Below are positions 33,874 through 45,954 of a stretch of 64,000 nt of DNA, piece after piece; the stretch's first letter is position 1, and each line of letters opens with the position of its first letter. The DNA is taken from NCBI GenBank assembly GCA_019096195.1, contig JAGTXK010000239.1:372001-436000 (forward strand). The letters run 5' to 3'. Below the pieces are notes generated by a model. It was not told where the DNA came from. It made no database searches and saw nothing but the letters and a program-made list of their open reading frames with translations. The position numbers and the translations under genes were made by a program. This DNA is from Boletus sp. NGJ. Lineage: Eukaryota; Basidiomycota; Agaricomycetes; Boletales; Boletaceae.

Positions 33874-35921
33874 ATGGCGGCGCGTCTCCTGGGAAGCTCG
33901 TACTGGCGTTTCAAAACCACGACGTCAGTCGCACGGTCATTTTCGACAACCTCTTTGGCTCGTGGTATGTATTTCGCATCCTCATTTCCAAGCTCGTTTG
34001 CATGGATCAAGGATAGCCCAAGCACATGCTCAGTATAACCCCGATGTGCGCTTTCGTTTTCGGGTTTGTTCCGCGCGGCTTATAAGAATGCGGGGTAGGA
34101 TCCCCTCTCGTTGGATTCCTTGCTTACCGAGGAAGAAATCGCCGTTAGGTTAGTGCCGTCCGCAATCCATTTTGTGTCCGTACCTACGCATTGCGTGCAG
34201 AGATACCGCGCGCGAATATTGTCAGGCACGTCTCATCGATTTCTAGCCTCGTGATGTCGGAGTACGAGTATGTCGGTTTTCAATAGGAACACTTGGCGCC
34301 TCGTGTCTTGGAAGGATGGCGGACAGAACGTGAGCACCATCAATACATCCTTGACGTATGTCACCTCGAACTGCTCACAGAGTTCAACCATGATATTCTA
34401 CCCGAAATGGGCAAGTTGGGCCTCCTGGGCCCGACGATCAAAGGCTACGATTGCGCCGGCGTTAGCCATGTCGCGTACGGTCTCATCGCACGTGAGATAG
34501 AGAGGTTCGTTGCGCTCATGGCCATGTGTTCATGATCATACAGCATGCTGACCACTTCGACGCGTGATGCTAGGATCGATTCAGGTTATCGTTCAACAGC
34601 ATCCGTCCAATCCTCCCTTGTGATGCATCCCATCCACGAGTTCGGCTCGGAGGCGCAAAAGGACAAATATCTTCCTCGTCTAGGTAATCATTGGTGTGAT
34701 CATTTTATTGAATGGGGTTGAAACTAATTGCCGGATAGCTGATGGAGAACTCATCGGCTGCTTCGTATGTTTCAGAGGTTTTTTTATTGTTTTCTGACGC
34801 ACCGAATCTTCTTCTGCAAGGGACTCACTGAACCGAATCATGGATCCGACCCCGCGGGAATGGAGACGACCGCGGAGGAAGCCGATGGTAGTTTTATCCT
34901 CAGGGGGAGCAAGACCTGGATAACGAATGCGCCAGTAGCGTATGTCGCCGATTTCTCGTGCGAGTTCGTTAATCGGTTCGGAAAAACCTAGCGATATTTT
35001 CGTGGTCTGGGCGCGTTGCAAATGGGATGGCAAAGTTCGAGGGTTTATCCTCGAAAAGGCATGTCACATCGCTCGTCTTATCCTTTGGCAAACTCAAAGT
35101 ATGGCCTAGGGCATGAAAGGTCTCGAAGCACCGCCAATCAAAAACAAGGTTGCCCTCCGTGCATCAGTCACAGGGTCCATTTTCATGGACTCGGTGAGAG
35201 TACCACAGGATCACATTCTTCCACATGGTCAGGGGCTTAGCGCCCCGTTCTCCTGTCTGAACAGCGCACGGTATGTTTGTGACCCATTGGAAGATAACTA
35301 CGGTTTGATGCCGAGAAATAGGTACGGTATTTCTTGGGGTGCCATGGGAGCTTTGGAGGATTGCGTCACAAAGACGCTTGCATATGCGCTCGAGCGAAAG
35401 CAGTTCAAGCGACCCCTTGCGTCATTCCAGCTTATACAAAAGAAGCTGGTAGACGCCCAGACTGAAATTGCGTTGGGTTTACAAGCCAGCCTTCAAGTCG
35501 GTCGCCTCAAGGAGACCGGGAACCTAGCGCCCGAGATGGTCAGCATGGTGAAACGCAATAATTGTGGCAAGGCGCTCCAACATGCCAGGATCGTCTTGGA
35601 TATATTGGGAGGGAATGCCTCGTCGGATGAGTAAGTTCTCGACAACCACTCGTTCAGGGTGGTGTGGTTCCGACAGTATTCTCAGGTATCATGTTGGTCG
35701 GCACGTTGCTAACCTACAAGTTGTCAACACTTACGAAGGTATGTTGTAAACCGATCCACCCGTCGCCGCTTTGCTCAAACGTTTATCCTGGATATTATAA
35801 GGCACATACGTATGTACACATCCATGTGCTTGCAAAACTTGACATGACGACACTTTTTTAGGATATCCATACCCTCATCCTAGGCAAGGCACTGACGGGC
35901 ATCCAGGCTTTTGTCAACTGA
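33874..35921 (+). CDS. Glutaryl-CoA dehydrogenase (mitochondrial)
   Basis: An FAD enzyme of the acyl-CoA dehydrogenase family that oxidises and decarboxylates glutaryl-CoA to crotonyl-CoA in lysine/tryptophan breakdown. Fifteen exons close to 424 aa: 33874-33964, 34017-34045, 34099-34148, 34201-34225, 34287-34329, 34381-34504, 34574-34683, 34739-34764, 34821-34939, 34992-35058, 35110-35270, 35322-35630, 35686-35738, 35802-35809 (8 nt) and 35862-35921. The Arg/Ser-rich N-terminus fits mitochondrial targeting. Signatures: [79 protein letters not shown] and [20 protein letters not shown] with the catalytic Glu. Two introns (34226-34286 and 35059-35109) start with GC rather than GT; no GT donor keeps the frame. 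The gene is intact. Confidence 0.93.
35802..35809 (+). other. 8-nt microexon in glutaryl-CoA dehydrogenase
   Basis: The microexon reads ataag|GCACATAC|gtatgt. It supplies G-T-Y of the catalytic loop NTYEGTYDIHT. Without it the frame downstream is lost, and the catalytic-Glu motif would be broken. Confidence 0.85.
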
Positions 35922-37310
35922 GATAAAAAGAGCCCTTTTGTTTAATCTATACAACTCTGGTGTGTAGGGGTCAGTCTTCTGTGCAGAACGAATGACTCCA
36001 TCTTTACTACATTGGTTCCGCGGACGATCAACGGACGAGGTGGCACATTTCGGTGTGGCGGACCGACCCGCATTTTCTCCCCCACGATCTTGCTGTTTCG
36101 TCCAAAAGCGCCGTTCGTTATCTGTACACCATCTCGGCCCACACTGTCAATCATGCTTTTGATCCCGTTCATGATGCGGTTGAAGTGTTGGCAGTGCTTT
36201 GTTCAACAAACGAGCATCTTCTTTTCTGTCTCCAACGAACCCCATCTCCATCTCCAAGCTGCCACACCAGCCGAATCAATGGAATGCCATTCCACTTTAG
36301 AGTCATTATCAGAAGCTGTTTCAGCGGGCCGCGTTTCCAGCGTTTTCGACATTTCCATCGACTTGTGAAAAGTTTTTGTGTCAATGGCACGTACATATCG
36401 AGTGACTGAAAGGGCCATATCCTCTTCCACCAGAAACGTTATCAAAAAAAGAAAAAAAAAAAGAACGGAAGGTGATAAACGTCCCAAACTTGCAGTTGCT
36501 AGGCTCTGTCACGTGAGGTTTGCCTGGTACCCTGCAGCGCTTAGCCCAAGTAAGTATCGCCCCCGCCTGTTTCGATGCCAAGTGGGTCAGCCACTGAGAG
36601 TGTGTCATTGATCAGTTATGAATTGGAATAGAATAATAGAACCATTCTGTGATGCACATGAAACATTGAAAATGTTGAGATGTCAGATTGCTCCGTAGCT
36701 GCTGGATTGATGGTGGTACTGTACGTCACCCATTGAATAATAGTCGCGGTAACAACTGCCACAGGGCTCGCTAAAATATCGGCGGGGGCTTGGCATTCAT
36801 ACGATCGAAGATTATACAATCTTGTTGGACTTGGTCGCAGCGGTTACTTGCAACATGGAGAGGGCAACCAATCAAAATCCTGTGTTTATTACGTCAGTCG
36901 TGCTACTCACTCTATACGTAACGGTCGATCGCCCGGATCCGAATGATCAAGGAGAAGATGTGGGGGCGGTGGGGGGGTGGAGTGTGTGCGTGTGTGTTGG
37001 AGAGGGTCAAATCAGCCGCTGTGCAATCGTATTGGATTTGGCATTGCCATCGATGTTTTTCGATCTCGGTTTGACAAGTACAGTAGAAGAACCGCAGGGT
37101 CAGATCCCGTTTTTTTGCCGCAGGCTGATAAGCGTCGTTTATGTATCGACAGCCTGCCCTGTCGCAGATAGCACGTTCTGGACCTCTGAGAGTCTGGTAC
37201 GAGGGCCGAATCCGGGGTGGACGGGGATCGCTTGATTGAACGTTTGACATACTTGGACAGAGAACAATAAACAAGGAAACGCGACACCACGGCCGTCGCC
37301 ACCGGGACAC
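35922..37310. other. Intergenic region between convergent genes
   Basis: About 1.4 kb between the 3' ends of glutaryl-CoA dehydrogenase (plus) and the DNA polymerase (minus). Open frames of up to about 135 codons are present but not family-like. Nothing else is recognised. Confidence 0.45.
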
Positions 37311-39690
37311 TCAAACGTCCGCGTTCCTCAGGGTAGGGTGAACGTACGCGAGACCCAAAAACTCAAAAACTTCTCTCTCGGAGCTCGGGTGAATAAGTTT
37401 CGAATCGTGCTGTCTGGTTCTGTAGATACGCTTTAGCAACGGTGTGGTAAGAGAGCACCGCCGGTCTCACATTCCGGACGAATCAAACTTTAATCCCCTG
37501 AAGCACTGCATGTGAGCGGGCACTGATAGGCTGTGTAATGAAGGATATACACCATACTTTTTTTGCTTGGCCCAGAGGCGGAGATCACGTTGGAACATTG
37601 TGGAGCCTGTCCTGAGAAACAGAGCATTTAGGATGCAATAGCTTAATACAACCGATGGAACTAACCACCCGACTACCGCTGTCCAAAATATGTCAGGGGT
37701 AGCGAAAATTAAGTCCACGCGTCTGTACGTTCGTTTGCGGACCGAGTCGTAGGAGAGCACGAACACTGTTAGTGCCTTCTCAAGGGAGTCCCAATGGTGC
37801 GTGCGGAAAACATTGTGAGGGTGATAGCCACTCATGTCTGATCGACCTGGGCTGTCATGCAACGGTTGTGGGATCGGTCTTTTTGGGCTTACTTAGTATA
37901 TATTTGACAAGTCCTGTAAGCAAAATATACGATAAGTTATCACCGAAGTAAGGGCATCTTACCACGATCGTGAAGCCTTTGCACTAGTTTCTTGCAAAGG
38001 CCTTGTACCTTGTCAGCGCCGCGATCCCAATCTGTATGGGAGATGACGATGTCGACATCGTTGCTTTCCAGTTTCCCCCGGCGATAACTAGGTGGGGTCC
38101 GGACGGGAATAAAATTCAGCGAATGATATGCCTTTCGACGATAACTAACCCGCCTACGATGATACTCTTGCAACCTGCTTCGATTGATTCCAATTCCTGC
38201 ATAATTACCCGATTTATTTCCTCGACTTCCCGGCGCGGAATCCTGCCGACGGTTGAGTGGCGAGCAACGGACACAGTCCATGTGTGGCTTGTGTGGATTT
38301 TGTTGACTCACTTTTGGCTAAAGTCATGTCTAAGAGTCAGCGAGACCTGAACGGACTTCTCCACGCCTATTTCCTTGATGGGGCCAGCCTCGATAAGAGA
38401 CACAGTGCCCTCGCGTATCATCCCTGGGGTGACTTCATAGTATTTTTCAAGATCCTCGAGAGTTCGTAACCCAATGGAATAAAGATGCCTGGCAGTGTGA
38501 GGTCCGATGCCGTGTATGGTGTTGAACGCAGAGAGTGTCAGAAATCTTATTGATGATAAGAGTTTTTCTGCGATCACAGAAGAATTCTAGCGAGGCCATG
38601 AAGCATGATATATCCAGCTTACGAGCTTCTGATATCTCGCCAGTCTGGATGAATTCCTCGACCTAGGTAAATGCATTCAGATTCAGAAACAAGAGAAATA
38701 TGGTAGCCTCTGATGTACCATGGACGTGAGTTTGGTGCCGAGATATGGTAGCTTTGCTATATCATCTCGCGAGGTTTTATCATTAAATCGGTGGGGATAA
38801 GCTGAAGCGCCTTGTGAATTTTCAAAGTACCGACAGACTTGTTCTGTGACTGACCTTTGATGGCCTGAAGAGTAACGTCCGAGTCACTATTAGCCTGTAT
38901 GGTAACACCACGAGGCTCACGGCTATGGCTCGCGCGTAGCTCAACGTGCTTCGTTCTTCCCCTTCGAAAAGTCTGGCTCTACGGATGATGTCCAGCTCTT
39001 CGGCAAGAGCCTGGTTTGGACAAATCAGGTGCGACGGTCGCTGGCAGCAGAAAGGCGAGAGGTAGTTCAGGGCTGCGAGATCTGTATCCTTTATACTACC
39101 CTCTGTATCTGTAGAGATTGGAACCTGTCCATAGGGATTCGGTGACGCCTCGGGAAGCGCAGGAGTACCCGACTTGACCCTCGCACATAAGCTTTCAGTT
39201 TCATCGCGAAGATCAGCAGCATATTTTCCACACGGCTGGATAGCCCCAGAATTGACTGAATCTCTCAGCCAATCAGGAGTGACGATAGTTTTAGTTTTCT
39301 AGGATGTCCCAGTAAGCCAGTGTGCAACAAATGAGATGGTTCACGAACAGCGACCTCCCAGCTGATGTGTCTCTCAAGGCGAGGTCTTGTATGCACGGCG
39401 GTGACGATGACGTCCGCGTGGTCTATATCTGTCGCCAACTCGAAGTTTTGTGCACTGGCGGTGTTACCATGATGTGCGGTGTGTTCCTCGACAAGATTAA
39501 CGAGATTCTCCAGTGTACCGGGTAAAAGTTTAGCGGATATGATGTATATTCTTAAGGGATATTGACCGACAGAGCTTTCCCGAGTGTCCGACGCTACTGC
39601 GGAAGCCAGTGCGCGCTTTGATGAACCTTGGTCGGAAAGAACGCCACCGTCACTAGGCGACGGGGACGAATGTGACCTTTTGAGAGGCAT
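37311..39690 (-). CDS. Family-X DNA polymerase with BRCT domain (Pol mu/lambda-like)
   Basis: A gap-filling polymerase for non-homologous end joining or base-excision repair in the nucleus. Thirteen exons close to 570 aa: 39690-39355, 39298-38921, 38864-38855 (10 nt), 38810-38719, 38662-38623, 38567-38312, 38242-38150, 38087-37963, 37913-37893 (21 nt), 37837-37666, 37611-37558, 37497-37471 and 37419-37311. An N-terminal BRCT-like fold (RIYIISAKLLPG to TIVTPDWLRDSV) is followed by the 8-kDa domain (NQALAEELDIIRRARLFEGE), helix-hairpin-helix FNTIHGIGPHTARHLYSIGL, and the catalytic GGYRRGKLESNDVDIVIS with two metal-binding Asp; the third Asp is in YRRVDLIFA. The thumb motif reads GWTGSTMFQRDLR: Trp rather than Tyr-Phe favours the Pol mu/TdT-type subgroup. 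It ends in YVHPTLRNADV, the usual C-terminus. Confidence 0.92.
38855..38864 (-). other. 10-nt microexon in family-X polymerase
   Basis: On the minus strand: cttcag|GCCATCAAAG|gtcagt. It reads A-I-K within RAIAAIKGASAYP of the 8-kDa domain and sets the phase for the next exon. Confidence 0.75.
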
Positions 39691-42360
39691 CGAGAGCTTG
39701 TGTAGGATGTACGGATAGGTAACAAGAGCCTTCAGGAAGGCGCGCCTGTTGTACCAAGAAGTTATTATATGTACTTGTTGTGTTGCGAGCAATTAATTAA
39801 AGTGGTCACCCCTGTTGCTCCCGCCTAGTCTGTTGATGACAATGTTGGACATCTCATCCCCGATGAAACCCGCTATCTACTACTGTGTCGACTGTGCAAA
39901 GACCTATGGCTGCACCAGTGACCAACTTAAGCCAAGTCCTAGTCATGGCTTGTAGTGGGGGCAACGACTCAGCATGGTTATAGCTGAAGTGAGGGATGTG
40001 AATATGGATAGAAGCCCTCCCCAGCTTATAATTATGCAGATCTGTGGATTTGAGCAGAGAGCCATGGTCAGCCTTCAAAGCTTCACTGTTATCTTATCAA
40101 CAGGAGTTATCCCTTCTCACGTGCTCGCGAACCTTCAAAAGTAGAAAAGGCAAGTGATAATTAACAATTGAATAATCTCGCCAAACAGCATGTTTTCGAG
40201 GGTATGAAGACCCACTACCTCCGTAGCGGGAATTATCGTGGGCGTTAATGAGTTGTGGCTCCCTCCAGTCCAAAATACCGGCCGATAAGCAGAATAAACT
40301 CCTCGGGTTCTGCATGTTCCCTTTACTCAGCCCATCAAATTTGATCAAAAGCTGTAGGGTCCCGATCTTGTCGACGCGGGCGATCAATGCGGAAAACGAT
40401 ACCGCCTCGATGGGTCGTTTGGACCACCCAACCACCACCTACCTGCAGTTATTTCGCTTCCGGGCTCGCCAGAAATTCCGCCGGATTCGTCGCATTTGTG
40501 TACTCGGTCACCCGCAACCGGTACCTGTCCGGTTCGCCCAACGTTTTTGGGAACCCAGAGCCGTACTACTACGCGGGTGGCGCATCTCAAAACGACTCCT
40601 GTGCTCTCCAAACGGTCGGAGCTTTGACCATTATGGCGTCATCTCCTGTGCTCAAAAGTATCTCGAGTGCGTACCTCGGTATGCATTGTACTTGTGCAAA
40701 CATTTGTATTTCCCTTGAAGTAGTCCTTTGATCCTTTTGCCTTGATAGTGCAGGTAAAAAATTTAACCATGTATACGGAGTAAAATTGAACGGACATTCA
40801 GCCGGCGCACGCGGCCCAACCGTTGCCTGTCATTTGACTTGGGTGGACACCCGTCAAATACACTGTACAAATAGAAACCCAGTGAGTCCCCCCTGATACC
40901 AGTCGGTACCCGTGACTCAGGATACTACAGGTGGAGACGTAGTAGTACTGAACAACGACATTTTGAATCAATTTTGACACCTGCATTTTACATAGAACCC
41001 ATTGCCGGTGACAACATGCTGTAATTTCGCCGGGCTGCTACGGTCTCCTCGCCCTCAAGCGTCTCAGGAGTTCCTGCCCGATTTCCGTCCATACCTCGGC
41101 AGTGTGTCCGAATACCCGAAGTGTTTGATCGAGCTGAATCGGACTCTGCCGCGAGGTTCGCTCTGATTTGGGCAGCTTACTGCATCAGACTAGCGGCCGA
41201 TGGCAGGGAGTGCACATGATACACGACTTCAACCTGACGTTTTGACATCAACTTTATTCTCATTCTAGTCTCAAGGGCAAACAGACTCAAACCCATGTCC
41301 TCGGATGTCAGGGTATTCAAAAATTTGCCAAAATGGGGCACCGAGGCGCATCGATAAGGATCGGCCTGGCTGACTTGCTCCGGGGACAATTGTCAAGGAA
41401 CACGTCTGCGAGTGGCGGGTCATGAGAGATAATTCACGCGAGAACCAGCCCCGCTACCCAGGTACTCACGATCATAAGTCCGGTATATCTCTTACATTGA
41501 GTGAGAGAACACGAGAAGGACAGTTTGGGAAGGCTTCTCAGCCGCACTAATCTGGATTGGCACTACATTAGTGTGAACCTTTCTCGGCCGGTCAATAGAC
41601 CCCACGCCAAACGGATCTCAGCCTGCATTCGGGGCTCAGTACCCGACTGGCTCCAGGACGTGAATATGAAATCGAGCCTCGTCGGGGCTGTGTTGGTCGG
41701 CGGTCGCATGAGGTTTGTGGCTGGGGGTGGAGGGGCGGGCCATTCGGCGGATTGCCCACCCCCTGCCTGCCAACGTCAATTTCGTAAATTATTTCCATCG
41801 TGGTCGCATACAGCCCGCAGCTCTCGCTAATAGGATCATTCATCATGATCGGTATCCACATCTGTTATATCTCGTAAGTACCAGGGACGCCACAGAAGTA
41901 TCTGATTGGATAGTCACGGAGGAAACGGATACACGCACTCAACTTTAAACATGTCAAGTCGGAATCAATACCGACGCAGAGATAATCGACGGGAGGCAGG
42001 GTATCAACCACGGTCACTCTGCCGGGCGCCGCCGTCGCGGTGCTCCCGATCGGTTTCCAGGACAGAAATCTCCCTGGGGGGGGGTGCCCGATTGTTACGA
42101 GATGGGCTGGCCAACTGAACGCTTGCAAAATATTCTGAAGGCACTTACGGAAATGGACGTAGATCCGCTATTGTCCTGAATGGTACAGCGACCGAGCACA
42201 TGTGAGAGAGATATTCAAATCAGACGTGTTCTTAATTTGTCCGCTAGGGAAATCGCGACTACCGTCCTACTTTGCTACACGCGACGTATAAATCTGATAT
42301 AAGCGTTTAATTTCGAGGACATATCCCCTTGTTCTTCTTTGCTCGCAGAACCTTGTCCCT
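39691..42360. other. Gene-poor interval
   Basis: About 2.7 kb. The plus-strand frame around 40460-40680 (for example NVFGNPEPYYYAGG) and the minus-strand frame near 39943-39850 (MTRTWLKLVTGAAIGL) look slightly protein-like but could not be extended into models, and may be gene relics. The final 60 bases are probably the bZIP 5' UTR. Confidence 0.35.
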
Positions 42361-43981
42361 ATGCCAGTGGTCCACTCACCCGTGTCCCAATCCCACCCGG
42401 TACCTATACTCCACCTCGACACTTCCGATGCTCTTCTCGGGGACATGGCATGGGACAATCAGCGTCCTTACTCTCATGAAGATGCAATGGATGTTGTCAC
42501 CTGGCACTATTATACCCTTCCCCCCTCGCCACCCGCTTCCGTCAGTTCAAACGCAGACGACTCTCCCCAACTGAGCAAAAGAATGATCAGACCGCGCTTC
42601 ACACCCGAAATACAGTCGGAAAGCGAGCAACAGCCATGTCTCCCAACGAGCCAAGTCTTTGACCTCGACGGTATCGACGCTCCTTCATCTCCATCGTCTG
42701 CTTCCCCGCCGCCCTCACTATCATGCCAGTTGACCCTCCCCTCGGAAAGCGGGACTCCGCTCAAGAAGTCTTTCTCCACGATCGGAGCAACGAAGAGAGG
42801 ACGCGGGAATGGGGAGAGGATCACCACCAAGGACTTTGTTCCTCCAGACGTGACTGGCTTAAGTAAGCGCGAGGCACGTCTCCTCAAGAACCGGGCTGCT
42901 GCATTCCTCAGTCGGCAGCGAAAGCGAGAGGAGTTTGAGGCAATGGAAATGTGATTTCTTCGTCTCATCCCAGCACTCCCATCCATTGACGGTATTTCCC
43001 TAAGCCGTGTCAAAGAGCTCGAAGAGGAGAACTCGCGACTTCAAGCCCTGGCAGAAAGAGGAAAGGATTACGATGACCTTTTCCAGAACATGGAGCAACT
43101 TCGGTTGCGCTTGTCGATAGCCGAGAAGCGCGAACGAGAACTCACCATCGAGCTCTCAAATCGAATTGCAGCAAACCTGGAGGTAAAGACAGAGTCGCAT
43201 AATCCCAACTTACCTCCATCATACCCGTCACCCGGAGTGATAGGTCAAGCCTCCATCATAACCGTCATGGTGAGAGTGTAGCCTGCACGTGAAACGGAAA
43301 TCTGACCGGACACCACAGAAACAATCCCTCCTATCGTCCCTTCCGTCCCTGCTCTCTGTGCCACCGCAGACCTCGTTGCCCATCACCTTTTCTGTCCCGT
43401 TGACGGGCTCTAGTTCTGTCAGGCCTTCGTCCTCCCCATTTAGTCACCAGTCTGCTTCTTGCGATATCAAGGATCAAGGCCGTCCACGATTTAGCCAGGG
43501 AAGTGTCGGATTCCATCCCAGTTCCACCGATGTCGGGTCCTCGAGGAAAATGGTGATGGATGGCGAACCTCCTGAAGCGCGCCAATTCGATATGGATGGC
43601 CATCATTGCCTTGGTAGTCTTGCGATTTCCTTGGACGCATCGCCGACCGAGGACGGTCGAGGTTGCGTGCGTGTCCATGTCTCAGAGAGGAACACCAAGG
43701 CCGCGATACACGGGAGCAAACAGAGGAGCTCGTCGCTCGCTTCATGGCCTGCAGCTGACGCATCCTTCGCTGTGGCATGCTACGCTTCAGCTCCACTGTC
43801 GGCACCGATCAGCATCCATTCATCTGGCGGCATTGACCATCTTGGGGCCTTTGCGGGCACTGGCAACGCACATTCCAGGATGGGCTTCGACACTCAGCTA
43901 ATGCCATCGGGATATACGCCATTTGCGCAGTATGACCAAGAGCAAACATTCGATTATTATCCAGGATTACACATCGAGTAG
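42361..43981 (+). CDS. bZIP transcription factor (CREB/ATF6-like basic region)
   Basis: A 505-aa predicted nuclear DNA-binding protein. Three exons: 42361-42950, 43005-43269 and 43319-43981, with introns of 54 and 49 nt; the first splits the zipper. The basic region ARLLKNRAAAFLSRQRKREE has the invariant Asn and Arg (N-x7-R) at about residues 180-190 and runs into the leucine zipper RVKELEEENSRLQALAERGK, then a second coiled stretch (FQNMEQLRLRLSIAEKRERE). The flanks are Pro/Ser-rich, consistent with activation domains; the tail ends EQTFDYYPGLHIE. The basic region resembles ATF6/CREB3 and basidiomycete Hac1-like factors, so a role in secretory stress is possible but inferred. No unconventional splice hairpin was identified. 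Confidence 0.85.
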
Positions 43982-44523
43982 ACCTTGTCCATGGCGACCG
44001 GGAAATTCAGGGTAATGCCTATTCGCCTTCCATTTTTTTCGATGCCGTGCTGGCCCTTTTATAATCTTTATGAGTATGCCTCTAGTTTGTGGTACGACTT
44101 ATACCCACGCATATTTTGGGGGCTTTGCCCTTGTCTTGTTTTGTCGTTCTAATTATTATCTAACACATCATACTGCAAACGAGAGCTGACCTAAAAGTAA
44201 GCTTTGCGGTAAAGCATACGAAGGATATCCGTTACTTGCATCTGTCTTAGTGTGTAGCATAGCGAATGTATACTAGTATTCATCGCCTTCAAGCGTTCTT
44301 TAATGACGAATACTGGACTTGTGAGGGGAGTCTGTTGGTATAGCGAACACCCAAAGTGCGCGCAGCAGCGCTGGGTGTGAGTCAGCAAATGCGTGGGTAA
44401 CAGTGGCTTGATATGTGCCCCGCCTCACGCAGCAAGTATACAGGAGGGCGCCCGTAAAGCAAGTCAGTTTGTTCCCGACCAAGTCCGTAAATTATTGTAG
44501 CTTGTCTCTGGACCACTACCACC
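43982..44523. other. Intergenic region
   Basis: The 3' flank of the bZIP gene and promoter of the NMN adenylyltransferase gene. T-rich tracts at 44030-44060 may be 3' UTR. No further feature. Confidence 0.4.
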
Positions 44524-45954
44524 ATGAACGCTCAGATCCCCGCCCGCAAGACCAACGAGTTCATCATTCCGCCGGATTATACGTTTGCGTTTCACCGTCT
44601 CCGCAAAATACTTCGAGATCCCTCAAAGCAGCCCATCGTCCTCGTCGCATGCGGATCCTTCAGTCCGGTCACCTACCTCCACCTTCGAATGTTCGAAATG
44701 GCAAAGGATTACGTTCGGCAGAACACCAATTTCGAGATCGTGGGCGGGTATCTGAGTCCCGTGAGCGACCAGTACAACAAGCCTGGTCTACTCAGCGCAC
44801 ATCATAGGTGAGCGATAAATACCAAGGATTCCAAACACCCCCTTCATGTTCTTCTTCGTCCTGTGGTCTTTCTTTCATTGTCTGGAAACGTTGCGTGCTG
44901 GATGAGAAACGCGTACTTTTGGACTCAACCGAATTAGTATGATGCTCACTCGAGCGGCCGCCTCGTGTCAACTCGGGGATTTATGTCAAACCTCAAGTGG
45001 CCCCGCGTGCACATTTGCACGTTTGGTCCTCCTAAAGAGAGGTTACCTCACATGGCCATCGCATTCATTTTGGATTGTATCAGTCTTCTGATACGCTGTA
45101 CGGTCTCGTGACTTCATCACACGGGATAACACACCTGATCCTTCTATCTTTGTTTCGCTGCGGCATTGATAAGCATGATGGGCTTGCTTGACTTGCCCAT
45201 CGTGGTCCATCAGGCCCCACATGGCTTGGAAAGATCTGTCATTTTCTCTATTCTGTCCTGTGCATCACTGTCAAGATAGAAGCTGACTCCCTCGTGCCAG
45301 AGTTAATATGTGCACTCTCGCTGCGGAGGAGACGTCCTCTTGGCTCATGATTGATCCGTGGGAGGCATTCCAGAACTACCAACGCACAGCCGTTGTGCTC
45401 GACCACTTTGATTATGAAATAAACACAATCTTGGGAGGGGTGCAAACGCAGGACGGAGAGCACCGGAATGTCAGGGTCATGCTTCTTGCAGGGTCAGACT
45501 TGATAAGCACCATGTCCGAACCTGGTGTTTGGGCGGTTGAGGATGTAAGTATTTTCCGTCGTCTCCATTTCGGACTTCATTCCGGATCCTCACGCAAATT
45601 CATGCGTAGTTAGATCACATACTAGGCCGGTACGGCACGTTCATCATCGAGCGCGCAGGTTCCAGCATGGATCGAGCTACAGATAGCTTGGCACGTTGGC
45701 GAAACAACATTCATCTTATCCCCCAGCTAATCCAGAATGACGTCTCATCGACAAAAGTCCGCCTGTTTCTTCGCCGGGGACTTTCTGTGCGATACCTGCT
45801 TCCAGCTGCCGTCGTCGATTACATAGAGGAGAATAACCTATACTTGGATGATGGATCTGTCCCGGAAAAGGACAAGGGAAAGGACAAGGACAGCGGTTCG
45901 GGGAAATGGGAAGGTGATGTAGGGTTTTCAACCAAGACACTGTTGCAGGTGTAA
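44524..45954 (+). CDS. Nicotinamide/nicotinate mononucleotide adenylyltransferase
   Basis: Joins NMN or NaMN to ATP to form NAD or deamido-NAD, the last shared step of NAD synthesis. Three exons: 44524-44807, 45301-45544 and 45610-45954, for 290 aa. The nucleotidyl-transferase signature is CGSFSPVTYLHLRMFEMA (GxFxP and xxHL); further motifs are GGYLSPVSDQYNKPGL, ETSSWLMIDPWEAFQ, LLAGSDLISTM, LDHILGRYGTFIIERAG and the late NDVSSTKVRLFLRRGLSVRY phosphate-binding block. The C-terminus has a Lys/Asp-rich KDKGKDKDSGSGK linker. The first intron is 493 nt, roughly nine times the window norm, and starts gtgagc and ends gccag. The gene is otherwise intact and matches eukaryotic NMNAT in length. Confidence 0.92.
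44808..45300 (+). other. Unusually long (493-nt) first intron of NMNAT
   Basis: Nearly all other introns in the window are 48-68 nt. This one is bounded by ATAG|gtgagc and ccag|AGTTAATATG and keeps the conserved H-R-V-N-M-C junction. I see no extra exon of the family inside it and no ORF or structured RNA that I recognise. Confidence 0.6.

Noticed and set aside
35059-35109. A GT donor for intron 10 of glutaryl-CoA dehydrogenase four bases downstream (gcat|gtcaca)
   Set aside because: It puts the following conserved [13 protein letters not shown] block out of frame; only the GC donor fits.
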